DNA from: Roseovarius sp. S88
Lineage (GTDB): Bacteria; Pseudomonadota; Alphaproteobacteria; Rhodobacterales; Rhodobacteraceae
Direction: 5' to 3'
DNA: 64,000 bases
Assembly: GCF_037023735.1 (NCBI RefSeq)
Contig: NZ_CP146069.1
Span: 661,501 to 725,500, forward strand
The notes below the pieces were generated by a model that was not told the DNA's origin, searched no databases, and saw nothing but the letters and a program-made list of their open reading frames with translations. Numbering within the stretch: the stretch's first letter is position 1; the number at the start of each line of letters is the position of its first letter. The translations under genes and the position numbers were made by a program. Below, in pieces: positions 45,519-53,751 of the stretch.

Positions 45519-46115
45519 ATGCGGCTCATTGCCTTTGCACTTGGCCTTTTGTTGGCCACGCCCGCTGTGGCGGAAAAACTGTCACTGAACGAGATTTCCC
45601 AGTATCTCAACGGGTTCAAGACCGCCTCTGGCGAGTTCACCCAGATCAATGATGATGGCACCATTTCCACAGGTCAGATTTACATCAAACGCCCCGGACG
45701 TGTGCGGTTTGAATATAACCCGCCGGAGCAAATCCTTGTGGTGGCGGATGGTGATACAGTTGGCGTGGTTGACGGCAAATCCAACACCGGTCCTGAGGCC
45801 TATCCGCTACACCGCACGCCGCTCAAGATCATTCTGGCACGAAATGTTGATCTCAGCCGGGCGAGAATGGTCACAGGCCATGTCAGCGACGGCAAAACCA
45901 CGACAGTGCGAGCTCAGGATCCTGAAAACCCCGAATACGGGAGTATCGAATTGGTCTTTACAGCCAGCCCCGTTGAGCTGCGTCAGTGGGTGATCAATGA
46001 CGGCGCGGGAAGCCGCACCACCGTTGTTCTCGGTGATCTCAATAAGGGTGTTTCACTCGATAACGAGCGTTTTGTCATCCCTGGCAAGGGCGTGAACACC
46101 CAGGATCGTCAGTAG
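45519..46115 (+). CDS. lolA: Outer-membrane lipoprotein carrier protein LolA
   Basis: LolA takes lipoproteins from LolCDE and carries them through the periplasm. It has 198 residues with a signal peptide at 1-18 (LLATPAVA). The LolA pattern is clear: ASGEFTQINDDGTISTGQIY, KRPGRVRFEYNPPEQILVVADG and the PLHRTPLKIIL segment. It commonly follows ftsK in alphaproteobacteria. Here only the HupE/DUF4198 pair separates them. No LolB is present, as usual for the group. Confidence 0.94.
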   Translation: MRLIAFALGLLLATPAVAEKLSLNEISQYLNGFKTASGEFTQINDDGTISTGQIYIKRPGRVRFEYNPPEQILVVADGDTVGVVDGKSNTGPEAYPLHRTPLKIILARNVDLSRARMVTGHVSDGKTTTVRAQDPENPEYGSIELVFTASPVELRQWVINDGAGSRTTVVLGDLNKGVSLDNERFVIPGKGVNTQDRQ

Positions 46116-46127
46116 GCTGGCATCGTA

Positions 46128-46721
46128 TCAGGCACCGCATGAATTGAGCTGTGCGCGATAGGTCTGGGACCGCACGGCGACATCATCTGCAATGCGCAAG
46201 AGCCACGGCTTACCGTTGTAAGAGCCGCGCTTAAACCCGGTGCGCCCCTCATGATAAGCAAGGTACTGGTTGCGTGTATCAGCCAAACCGATGCCAAGTC
46301 GCTGATTGGATTGCGACATGTACCAGCCCATGAAATCGGCGGCATCCCGAATGTCGTCGCGGCGTGCGCCAAAGCTGCGTGTCTCTTTTTGGTATTCTTC
46401 CCACGTGCCATCCAGCGCCTGACTGTAGCCAAAGGCCGAGCTTTGACGCCCCATTGGGATCACACCGAGGCTCCATTGGAACGGGGTGCGCGCATCAGAG
46501 ACAAACTTGCTCTCCTGATAGATCGTGGCCATCTGCACATGAACCGGGACGCCCCAACGTCGCTCGGCCGCGCGGAACGCCCGAAGATATTGCGGCTTCT
46601 GCGCAACAATCGTGCACGCATTGTCCAGGTTTCTGGGAGGTGGCCCGCTGCTCCGACTCCCGCAGGAGACCAGAATACCCAAAGACACCAATAGCATTAA
46701 GGACTGCAATGACCGCTTCAT
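46128..46721 (-). CDS. Lytic transglycosylase-like lipoprotein (SLT domain)
   Basis: This 197-residue protein has a lipoprotein signal with lipobox LVSC. A goose-type/SLT lysozyme-like domain follows; the catalytic Glu is in TIYQESKF, with SAFGYSQALDGTWEEY and the DIRDAADFMGWYM helix typical of the fold. It would cleave glycan strands to 1,6-anhydro ends. I start at MKRSLQSL (46721), because it gives a normal signal peptide. It is convergent with lolA and divergent from hspQ. Confidence 0.87.
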   Translation of the reverse strand: MKRSLQSLMLLVSLGILVSCGSRSSGPPPRNLDNACTIVAQKPQYLRAFRAAERRWGVPVHVQMATIYQESKFVSDARTPFQWSLGVIPMGRQSSAFGYSQALDGTWEEYQKETRSFGARRDDIRDAADFMGWYMSQSNQRLGIGLADTRNQYLAYHEGRTGFKRGSYNGKPWLLRIADDVAVRSQTYRAQLNSCGA

Positions 46722-46749
46722 CTGCCTCAACCTCATTATTTTTTTGATT

Positions 46750-46766
46750 TATTTTAGCCTAAAATA
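46750..46766. promoter_or_regulatory. 17-base palindrome between transglycosylase gene and hspQ
   Basis: TATTTTAG-C-CTAAAATA is a perfect palindrome with 8-base arms. It lies about 29 bases upstream of the transglycosylase start and 146 bases upstream of hspQ. It could be an operator for the first gene. The regulator is not identified. Confidence 0.45.
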
Positions 46767-46911
46767 GGTCGCTGGGGAATCCCGTAAATACGTTTTTGAT
46801 GCGTCATATTGTGGTGCGGCTGTTCACACACTGTTTCCCGGATTTGAGGCCTCAGGGGTTGGACAAATAGGTGTTGAACGAAGTAGTGTAGCGGCGTAGG
46901 GGCTAGTAGAA

Positions 46912-47238
46912 ATGTTAAAGACACGTGCAAAATATTACCTTGGTCAAGTTGTCCGCCACAGAAAGCATCCTTTCCGTGGCGTGGTCTTTGACGTGGATCC
47001 AGAGTTTTCCAACACAGAAGAATGGTATGACTCAATTCCGGAGGAAAGCCGCCCGGTCAAGGATCAGCCGTTTTACCATTTGTTGGCCGAAAATGATCAG
47101 ACCTATTACGTGGCCTATGTCAGCGAGCAGAACCTGATCGCTGACTATTCAGGCGAACCGGTCGATCATCCTGACATTCCGGATATGTTTGGTCCGTTCG
47201 AGGACGGTCACTATCCTCTGCACTTCCAATTGAACTAA
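46912..47238 (+). CDS. hspQ: Heat shock protein HspQ (hemimethylated-DNA-binding YccV family)
   Basis: This 108-residue protein matches HspQ: KYYLGQVVRHRKHPFRGVVFDVDPEF and the PFYHLLAENDQTYYVAYVSEQNL stretch. In enterobacteria HspQ is a specificity factor for Lon protease and was earlier reported to bind hemimethylated oriC DNA. No signal peptide. It has its own promoter region, and no convincing heat-shock sigma-32 promoter was identified by eye. Confidence 0.93.
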   Translation: MLKTRAKYYLGQVVRHRKHPFRGVVFDVDPEFSNTEEWYDSIPEESRPVKDQPFYHLLAENDQTYYVAYVSEQNLIADYSGEPVDHPDIPDMFGPFEDGHYPLHFQLN

Positions 47239-47244
47239 GACGCT

Positions 47245-48821
47245 TTAGTAACCAAGCGCGCAGCCGTCTTTTCTCGGATCAGACGCGCCTTCAAGCACGC
47301 CGTCATCGCGGATTCGTATCGCTTGAGCGCCGCCGATAGCCGTATCAGGAATGATCACGTTGTGGCCCATATCCGCCAAAGCTTGGTGTACCTCAGGCGC
47401 ATAGCCGCGTTCGACTTTCAACTCATCCGCATCCGCAAAGGTGCGGGGTGCATCTAGGGCGGTTTGCAGGTCCATGTCAAAGTCGCGCAGGTTTGAGACA
47501 AACCGTGCATGGCCGGTGGACTGATACGCCCCTCCCATCACGCCGAACGGCAGGGTCACGCGACCATTTTCGGCCAGCATGCCAGGGATGATCGTATGCA
47601 TCGGGCGCTTGCCGCCGCCAAATTCGTTGGGGTGGCCTTTTTCGAGATTGAAGCCCGCGCCGCGGTTCTGAAATAGAATTCCAAACTTTTCCGAGGCAAT
47701 GCCGGATCCAAAGCCATGGAAGATTGAATAGATGAGCGAGACTGCCATGCGATCTTTGTCCACCACAGTGATGTAAATCGTGTCTTTGTGCACGGCCTCG
47801 GAGATCTGCGTCGCGCTCTGCATGGCGCGCTTGGGATTGATCAACGCGGCCAATTTGGCCGCTGTTTCAGGAGAGACCATATGTGCCAGACGCGCGGTGT
47901 GATCCGGGTCTGCCATAAAGCGGTTGCGCGCATCGTAGGCCAGCTTTGTTGCCTCTGCTTCGATATGCACGCGTTCCGCGCCCTGAGGGTCCATTCCGGC
48001 AATATCGAAATGTGACAGGATATTGAGAAGCAAGATCGCAGTTGCCCCCTGACCGTTGGGGGGTGCTCGTAGAGGTCAACACCTTTGTAGCGGCCGCTGA
48101 TCGGGTCGCTGGGCAAGCAGGCGGTTGCGGCAAAATCCTCGGCGCTGTGCGCACCGCCCATTTCGGTCAATGTGCGCAACATGTCATCAGCGATCTCACC
48201 GGTGTAGAATGCATCACGCCCGTCCTTTGCGATGCGGCGCAGAACCTCGGCTTGCCCGGGTGCATGGAACATGTCGCCAACGCCAAAGGGATTTCCGTTT
48301 TTTGAAAAATGCGTGATGCCGTGGCCCTGAAGGCATGTGGTGGCCTCAGGCAGATCATCGGCAACGCGTGGCGCAATGGGTATGCCGGTTTCGGCATAGT
48401 GAATGCTGGGTGCCAATAGCGCATCGAGGCCCAGTTTGCCTTCGGTTTCGGACAGATGGCAAAACGCGTCCACCGCCCCCGGGATCGTGACGGCCTGCGC
48501 GCTGTAAAGCGGCACGTCATTGTGGCCCGCTGCACGAAGAGCATCCGCGTTTGCGGCGGCTGGTGCGCGTCCGGATCCGTTGAGCGCATTTATATCGTTA
48601 CTGCCGGGGCGCGTGTAGAGTACAAAACAATCCCCGCCGATGCCGGTCATCTGCGGCTCGCAAATGCCAAGCAGCACAGCACCGGCGATGGCCGCGTCCA
48701 TGGCATTGCCGCCACGCGACAAAATGTCGATAGCTGTCCGCGCCGCCAAAGGGTGTGAGGTGGCGCACATACCATTGGTGGCATAGGTGGCCGAACGGCC
48801 GGGAAGGTGGAAGTCGCGCAT
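47245..48821 (-). pseudogene. Gamma-glutamyltransferase-family protein, broken by a frameshift
   Basis: The large-subunit part starts at 48821 (or ATG 48836), has SRGGNAMDAAIA and GIGGDCFVLY, and runs to GVDLYEHPP. The continuation NGQGATAILLLNIL lies in the next frame and ends CALGY at 47245. Adding one C to the C6 run (48058-48063 on the plus strand) restores a ~525-residue protein. The nucleophile Thr aligns in HKDTIYITVVDKD, where canonical GGT has TTHYSVVD. Only the first Thr is kept, typical of divergent family members. No signal peptide, so it may be cytosolic. Confidence 0.85.
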
Positions 48822-49045
48822 CAGAAGCCCTGTCATTTCAATGTCGAAAGGACAGTAGAGCCGTTGTGCGGAAATGCCAATTCATTGGGGAGGTAAGTCC
48901 TCGACGCCGCGCACTGGGTGGGGGCTGTAAAAACGCGGCGCCGAGGGAAGCTATATGCAGCTACAGGAGCAGTTTTCGCGACTCATTTCGGCGGTTTTTC
49001 GCTGCGAGTGAGGCGAATTTGTGGCCATTTCCATGGTCTGGTGTC

Positions 49046-49507
49046 TCACGGCCGATGAAACACCAATTCTAGTTGGTTTTCGCCGTCTTTCTCGGAGTAA
49101 CGCAGGTCATCCACCATGCTGTGGATCAAAAACCAACCGAATCCCCCTTCCGGTAAGCTGTGAAGTGGTCCGGAGCTATCCGGCAGATGAGCGGAGTTCA
49201 GACAGGCCTCTGGCACGACTGCGCCGCTGTCGCGAATATCAACACGTATGTCTTGATCGGAAATGCGTGCGGACAGGCTCACGGTGTCGATACCGGCTTC
49301 CGCATGGCCATGTTCGGTGATGTTGTTCAATACCTCAGCCAGTGCAATTTCCACCCGCCCAAGGGTTTCCTCTTCGATTCCGCCATTAGCTAGGCCCGTC
49401 CGCAGGGTTTGCAAACTCTTTGAAACGGCGCTTTTCTGTGCCTTGACTGTGAGGGTAATGATCCGAACTGGTTTTTCGCGGGGCCGCACGACACGTCTGG
49501 GTGGCAT
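49046..49507 (-). CDS. RsbW/SpoIIAB-like anti-sigma factor kinase (HATPase_c)
   Basis: This 153-residue GHKL ATPase domain shows the N-box EIALAEVLNNITEHGHAE, the G1 box DIRDSG and the G2 region GGFGWFLIHSMVDDL. There is no sensor or dimerisation histidine, so it is a stand-alone serine kinase type rather than a sensor kinase. The antagonist gene lies 45 bases upstream on the same strand. No sigma factor or PP2C phosphatase is nearby, so the target is unknown. Confidence 0.85.
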   Translation of the reverse strand: MPPRRVVRPREKPVRIITLTVKAQKSAVSKSLQTLRTGLANGGIEEETLGRVEIALAEVLNNITEHGHAEAGIDTVSLSARISDQDIRVDIRDSGAVVPEACLNSAHLPDSSGPLHSLPEGGFGWFLIHSMVDDLRYSEKDGENQLELVFHRP

Positions 49508-49552
49508 AAAACACTCCGAGAATGAGCAGGGTATGTTGAGTATGGAAGACGA

Positions 49553-49891
49553 TTAACCGGCTTTGCCAAGCACAGCCTGATGAACGGTCATGTAAATAGA
49601 AAAAATCGAGTCCATCCTGGTGAGACGAAACACTTTCGCGACATCCGGGCTCAAGCTGGCCAAATCAAGCTGCCGTCCGTCCCCCATTTGTTTCATGGAC
49701 GCCACTATGGCACCAAGACCACTTGAATCGACAAACTTTACGCGCGACAGGTCCAAAACAATTCGGGTCGCATCTGTGGCTGTCGCGGCGCGCATAGCAT
49801 CTTTGAACTGTATTGCCGATGCAGCATCAATACGAGAGGCGGCGACACTGACAATCTGTGTCCCGTTTTCAAAAACAGTGTTGAGCTCCAT
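49553..49891 (-). CDS. STAS-domain anti-sigma factor antagonist (SpoIIAA/RsbV-like)
   Basis: This 112-residue STAS domain has the phospho-acceptor serine in VKFVDSSGLGAIVA. The start is at MELNTVFENG (49891). In partner switching the unphosphorylated form binds the kinase and frees a sigma factor or other output; the neighbouring RsbW-like gene is its obvious partner. They form a two-gene unit, divergent from the thiolase gene. Confidence 0.88.
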   Translation of the reverse strand: MELNTVFENGTQIVSVAASRIDAASAIQFKDAMRAATATDATRIVLDLSRVKFVDSSGLGAIVASMKQMGDGRQLDLASLSPDVAKVFRLTRMDSIFSIYMTVHQAVLGKAG

Positions 49892-49983
49892 ATGGCGTCT
49901 CCGGTCGAAATGATTCATCGCGAAGGCTAGACCTCAATCGTTACCATTCGGTATGCAGGGGTAAATTTGTGGGAGATCGCAAA

Positions 49984-51156
49984 ATGACGGACGTGGTGAT
50001 TGCCGGAGCAGCCAGAACGCCAATGGGCGGGTTTCAGGGTGATTTTGACGGTGTGGACGCCTCGGTTCTTGGTGGTGCGGCGATAGAGGCGGCACTCTCC
50101 GATGCTGGCACACAAAGTGTTGACGAAGTTCTGATGGGGTGTGTGCTCCCAGCCGGTCAAGGACAGGCCCCCGCTAGGCAGGCTGCGTTTCATGGCGGGC
50201 TTGGGGAAGAGGTGCCCGCCACGACGCTCAACAAGATGTGTGGTTCAGGCATGAAGGCGGCTATGATCGCCTATGATCAGATCAAACTTGGCCACACTGA
50301 CGCAATGATCGCAGGCGGCATGGAGAGCATGTCTAATGCCCCGTATTTGTTGCCAAAAATGCGAGGAGGTGCGCGCATCGGGCATGGGCAGGTCATCGAT
50401 CACATGTTCCTTGATGGCCTGGAAGATGCCTATGATAAGGGCCGGTTGATGGGCACGTTTGCCGAGGATTGTGCCGAGACGTTCCAATTCACGCGAGAGG
50501 CTCAGGATGCCTTTGCAATAGGATCCTTGGAGGGCGCGCTCGCTGCACAGAAATCTGGTGCATTTGCGCGCGAGATCGCTCCGGTGACGCTGAGCACGCG
50601 CAAGGGCGACGTCACCGTCGATCAGGACGAACAACCCGGCAAGGCCCGACCCGAGAAAATACCTCATCTCAAACCGGCCTTTCGCAAAGAGGGCACAGTG
50701 ACTCCGGCCAATTCCAGCTCAATCAGCGATGGCGCTGCCGCTCTTGTCCTGGCGTCAGAGAATGCAGCCAAAGCCCAAGGTTTGAACATACGTGCGCGCA
50801 TCGTGGGCCATGCCAGCCATGCCCAAGCACCGGGGTGGTTCACAACGGCCCCGGTTCCCGCAGCGCAAAAGCTTTTGGCGGCAATCGGATGGGACAAGGA
50901 CGACGTGGACCTTTGGGAGGTCAACGAGGCCTTTGCGGTTGTGCCCATGGCGTTCATGCATGAAATGGGCCTGCCGCGCGAGAAGGTGAATGTGCATGGC
51001 GGGGCCTGTGCGCTGGGCCATCCCATTGGCGCCTCTGGCGCGCGGATTATGGTGACATTGCTCAACACTTTGGAAACCTATGATCTCAAGCGTGGTGTTG
51101 CTGCTATTTGCATCGGCGGCGGTGAAGGTACGGCGATTGCGATTGAACGGATTTAA
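49984..51156 (+). CDS. Thiolase (acetyl-CoA C-acyltransferase)
   Basis: This 390-residue thiolase condenses or cleaves acyl-CoAs. The acyl-Cys is in LNKMCGSGMKAAM, the His in NEAFAVVPMAF and the second Cys/His region in GGACALGHPIGASGAR (the terminal CxG motif appears as CIGGGEG). The start at ATG 49984 has GGGAG nine bases upstream. It could act in acetoacetyl-CoA formation or degradation. It is followed by two strong hairpins. Confidence 0.92.
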   Translation: MTDVVIAGAARTPMGGFQGDFDGVDASVLGGAAIEAALSDAGTQSVDEVLMGCVLPAGQGQAPARQAAFHGGLGEEVPATTLNKMCGSGMKAAMIAYDQIKLGHTDAMIAGGMESMSNAPYLLPKMRGGARIGHGQVIDHMFLDGLEDAYDKGRLMGTFAEDCAETFQFTREAQDAFAIGSLEGALAAQKSGAFAREIAPVTLSTRKGDVTVDQDEQPGKARPEKIPHLKPAFRKEGTVTPANSSSISDGAAALVLASENAAKAQGLNIRARIVGHASHAQAPGWFTTAPVPAAQKLLAAIGWDKDDVDLWEVNEAFAVVPMAFMHEMGLPREKVNVHGGACALGHPIGASGARIMVTLLNTLETYDLKRGVAAICIGGGEGTAIAIERI

Positions 51157-51157
51157 A

Positions 51158-51205
51158 GGCAAGTCTTTTTTGAGAAGACTTGCCAAAAGCTTTCTGAAAG
51201 CTTTT
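51158..51205. terminator. Double hairpin downstream of thiolase gene
   Basis: Two perfect stems are packed together. GGCAAGTCTT/AAGACTTGCC (51158-51184) has a T-rich loop; AAAAGCTTT/AAAGCTTTT (51185-51205) has a CTG loop. They lie two bases after the stop. They may end the thiolase transcript or protect its 3' end. The T-run is in the loop rather than after the stem, so termination is not certain. Confidence 0.55.
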
Positions 51206-51222
51206 GGGCTTGGGGGATAACA

Positions 51223-51681
51223 ATGCGTATAGACTATGAAGAAGTTTGCAAAATCATTGCTGCCTTGACCGAGGGTGAGATGGACGAAGTGGCTCTCATG
51301 GCCACGGTCGTTTGCGAATTGCATCACTCCGATGACCGCTTTGACTGGACAGGGTTCTACCGCGTGGTCGCGCCGGAACTGTTGAAGATCGGGCCTTACC
51401 AGGGTGGCCATGGTTGTCTTGTCATTCCATTTGACCGTGGTGTCTGCGGCGCAGCGGCGCGGACAGGTAAGGTGCAAATCGTGGATGACGTCGATGCGTT
51501 CCCAGGGCACATCGCCTGCGCCAGTTCTACGCGCTCTGAGATTGTTCTGCCTGTCACAACGGGCCAGGGAAAGTTGCTGGGTGTTTTGGACATCGACAGC
51601 GATCAGCCAGAGGCGTTCACCTCAGAAGATGCCAGTAGGTTGGCGTCCATACTGCAATCGGTATTCGGACGACTGCCTTAA
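51223..51681 (+). CDS. msrC: GAF-domain free methionine-(R)-sulfoxide reductase
   Basis: This 152-residue GAF protein carries the three cysteines of fRMsr enzymes: HGCLVIPFDRGVCGAAA contains the first two and FPGHIACASSTRSEIV the third. Characteristic WTGFYRV and LLGVLDIDSDQP are present. It reduces free Met-(R)-sulfoxide with thioredoxin. No PAS or kinase domain is attached, which argues against a sensor role. Confidence 0.9.
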   Translation: MRIDYEEVCKIIAALTEGEMDEVALMATVVCELHHSDDRFDWTGFYRVVAPELLKIGPYQGGHGCLVIPFDRGVCGAAARTGKVQIVDDVDAFPGHIACASSTRSEIVLPVTTGQGKLLGVLDIDSDQPEAFTSEDASRLASILQSVFGRLP

Positions 51682-51718
51682 AGTTGCTCAGTACGCGCGG
51701 CGATGAAATTTCGTTTGA

Positions 51719-51750
51719 TTTTTTCACGAGAATCACGCACCGTGAAAAAA
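51719..51750. promoter_or_regulatory. Inverted repeat upstream of XRE-cupin regulator
   Basis: TTTTTTCACG and CGTGAAAAAA form a perfect 10-base dyad with a 12-base spacer, ending 30 bases before the regulator start. Between it and the start codon is a second, partial copy (TTTTCACCG then GCGAAAA). This looks like an autoregulatory operator, though the first hairpin could also terminate msrC transcription. Confidence 0.5.
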
Positions 51751-51780
51751 TAGGGAGAATTTTCACCGTAAGGCGAAAAC

Positions 51781-52353
51781 ATGGAGCAAAGCCAGATTGC
51801 CGCGATGCGCAGCCTTGGGGCCGATTTGCGCGCTTTGCGCAAGGCACGGGGTCTGACGCTAACCGAGTTGGCCGAGGGGCTGGGTCGGTCTGTGGGCTGG
51901 CTGAGCCAGGTGGAACGCGATCTCTCTGAACCATCCATTTCCGATCTGCGCGGCATGGCCGAGCGGCTAGATGTTCCGATGTCGTTTCTCTTTGCGCATT
52001 CCAGTGCCCCGGTCGAGGAACAGGGAACGATTGTTCGCGCCGGAACACGCAGACCGATGGGCTCAGGCGAAGAGGGTTTGATCGAGGAACTTCTGTCGCC
52101 CGATCTGACGGACGAGTTCGAGATGATCCACTCCACCTTCCAGCCGCACTCACGCATGCAGACCCCGGCCAACAGGCCGACCCAAGAGGTCGGATATATC
52201 GTGTCAGGACATCTGGACCTGACGATCTCAGGACGGGAATTCACCGTTGGACCCGGTGACAGTTTCCGCGTGCGACAGGAACTGTACCATTGGTCCAACC
52301 CCTATGATGACCCTTGCGTTGCGATCTGGGTGATCGCGCCGCCGGTCTATTGA
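51781..52353 (+). CDS. XRE-family regulator with C-terminal cupin domain
   Basis: This 190-residue regulator has an N-terminal helix-turn-helix (residues about 14-68; LTLTELAEGLGRSVGWLSQV is close to the motif). A C-terminal cupin (residues about 110-185) shows VGYIVSGHLDLTISGREF and GDSFRVRQELYHWSNP. Such regulators often sense small amines or amino acids and sit at the head of catabolic clusters. It is 10 bases before a LysE gene and likely controls the downstream cluster, at least in part. Confidence 0.88.
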   Translation: MEQSQIAAMRSLGADLRALRKARGLTLTELAEGLGRSVGWLSQVERDLSEPSISDLRGMAERLDVPMSFLFAHSSAPVEEQGTIVRAGTRRPMGSGEEGLIEELLSPDLTDEFEMIHSTFQPHSRMQTPANRPTQEVGYIVSGHLDLTISGREFTVGPGDSFRVRQELYHWSNPYDDPCVAIWVIAPPVY

Positions 52354-52363
52354 GGGGGTTCGG

Positions 52364-52984
52364 ATGAGTTTTGAAGCCTGGACCATTTTCGCCCTCTTCT
52401 GGATTGTTTTCGTCACGACGCCGGGGCCGAATGCAGTCAACTGTATCACCAATGGCATGACGCTGGGCTTTCGGCGCAGCCTTTGGGCCGTTGCGGCCAT
52501 TCTGACGCAAGCCAGCCTGTTCCTGATCTTGTCTGCCGCGGGCGTCACCGCGCTCATTGCGGCGTCACCAGATGCGTTTCAGGTGGCAAAGTTTGTTGGC
52601 GCTGGCTTTCTAATCTACTTGGGAGTCCGTGGGTGGATCATGGCACGACGCCCGATTGTAGCAGCTGAACCTGATGGGCGCAGCATCTACTGGCGCGCCT
52701 TTGCCATTGCTACGATCAATCCGAAGAGTGTTGCAGGCTACCTGGCTGCGTTCAGTCAGTTCGTTCAACCCGACGTCCCGGTCTGGGGGCAAATGTGGGT
52801 GATCTTTCCCACGGCGCTGGCCCTCACGGCATTGAGCTACATGAGCTATACCGCCCTGGGCGCCGGTTTGGGCCGTGCAGCCCTTGGTGCGGTTTTCAAT
52901 GTCTGGCTGCGGCGCGTACTGGCAAGCTGCTTCATTATATATGGCGTACTTCTGGGAAGTGCGGCGACACCAGGGAGGGCGTGA
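52364..52984 (+). CDS. LysE-family amino acid exporter (first of three)
   Basis: This 206-residue inner-membrane protein has five to six hydrophobic helices and the LysE/RhtB start pattern TTPGPNAVNCITNGMTLGFRR. INPKSVAGYLAAFSQF matches the conserved N-P-K loop. Family members export basic or neutral amino acids. It is co-transcribed with the XRE-cupin gene upstream and ends one base before the first GFA gene. Substrate unknown. Confidence 0.88.
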   Translation: MSFEAWTIFALFWIVFVTTPGPNAVNCITNGMTLGFRRSLWAVAAILTQASLFLILSAAGVTALIAASPDAFQVAKFVGAGFLIYLGVRGWIMARRPIVAAEPDGRSIYWRAFAIATINPKSVAGYLAAFSQFVQPDVPVWGQMWVIFPTALALTALSYMSYTALGAGLGRAALGAVFNVWLRRVLASCFIIYGVLLGSAATPGRA

Positions 52985-52985
52985 T

Positions 52986-53390
52986 ATGACACAACGTGGC
53001 TCTTGTTTATGTGGTGCAGTCAGCTTCGAACTGAGCGGAAAGCTTCGATCCGTTACAGCTTGTCACTGCGGTCAATGCCGCAAACAGTCGGGGCACTACT
53101 GGGCTGCCACATCGGCAGCGGATACTGGCCTGCGGATGATCAAGGATGAAGGCCTCACCTGGTTCGATGCCAGCCCAACGGCGCGCCGCGGCTTTTGCAA
53201 ACTGTGCGGCTCAACGCTTTTCTGGAAGCCAACGGGCGAGGACAGGACCGCAGTTTCCGCAGGTGCTCTGGACCTTGGGTCGGGCCTGGAGCTGACAAAA
53301 CATGTGCATGTAGCAGACAAGGGCGATTACTACGACCTGCCCGACGGGTTGCCCCAATTTGACGCCTTGAGTGGAGAAGAAAGTGCTTAA
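52986..53390 (+). CDS. GFA-family zinc-binding protein (first of three tandem)
   Basis: This 134-residue protein has GSCLCGAVSFEL, CHCGQCRKQSGHYW and FCKLCGSTLF, the three cysteine clusters that bind zinc in the Gfa/Mss4-like fold. The start at 52986 directly follows the LysE stop. It overlaps the second copy by eight bases. Paracoccus Gfa was proposed to speed glutathione-formaldehyde adduct formation, though this activity has been questioned. Context with demethylating enzymes makes a formaldehyde role worth testing. Confidence 0.87.
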   Translation: MTQRGSCLCGAVSFELSGKLRSVTACHCGQCRKQSGHYWAATSAADTGLRMIKDEGLTWFDASPTARRGFCKLCGSTLFWKPTGEDRTAVSAGALDLGSGLELTKHVHVADKGDYYDLPDGLPQFDALSGEESA

Positions 53391-53751
53391 AGGAAGCTGT
53401 CTTTGCGGCGAAGTGACGTTTGAGGTGAATGCCCCGGCAGACGGCGCGTCTGTGTGCCACTGCGGGCAATGCCGAAAGCAATCGGGTCATGTTTGGTCTT
53501 CAGCTCACGCTGCCGAAACGGCGATTCACATTGCAGGCCCCGTGCACTGGTTCGAAGCAAGCCCGGCTGCAAAACGCGGCTTCTGCGCCCGTTGCGGATC
53601 CTTCTTGTTCTGGAAGGCGCATGACGAAGACACTATGAGTTTTGCCCTCGGTGCACTCGATGGAGAAACTGGCCTCAAGCTGGAAAAACACATCTTCACG
53701 GCGGACAAGGGCGACTACTACGAGATCGATGACGAGGTGCCGCAGTCATGA
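53383..53751 (+). CDS. GFA-family zinc-binding protein (second of three tandem)
   Basis: This 122-residue paralog has GSCLCGEVTFEV, CHCGQCRKQSGHVW and FCARCGSFLF. I start at GTG 53383, because GGAG lies seven bases upstream; a GTG four codons earlier is the alternative. It overlaps both neighbours by a few bases, so all three GFA proteins are translated from one message. Close similarity to the first copy suggests local duplication. Confidence 0.86.
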   Translation: MLKGSCLCGEVTFEVNAPADGASVCHCGQCRKQSGHVWSSAHAAETAIHIAGPVHWFEASPAAKRGFCARCGSFLFWKAHDEDTMSFALGALDGETGLKLEKHIFTADKGDYYEIDDEVPQS

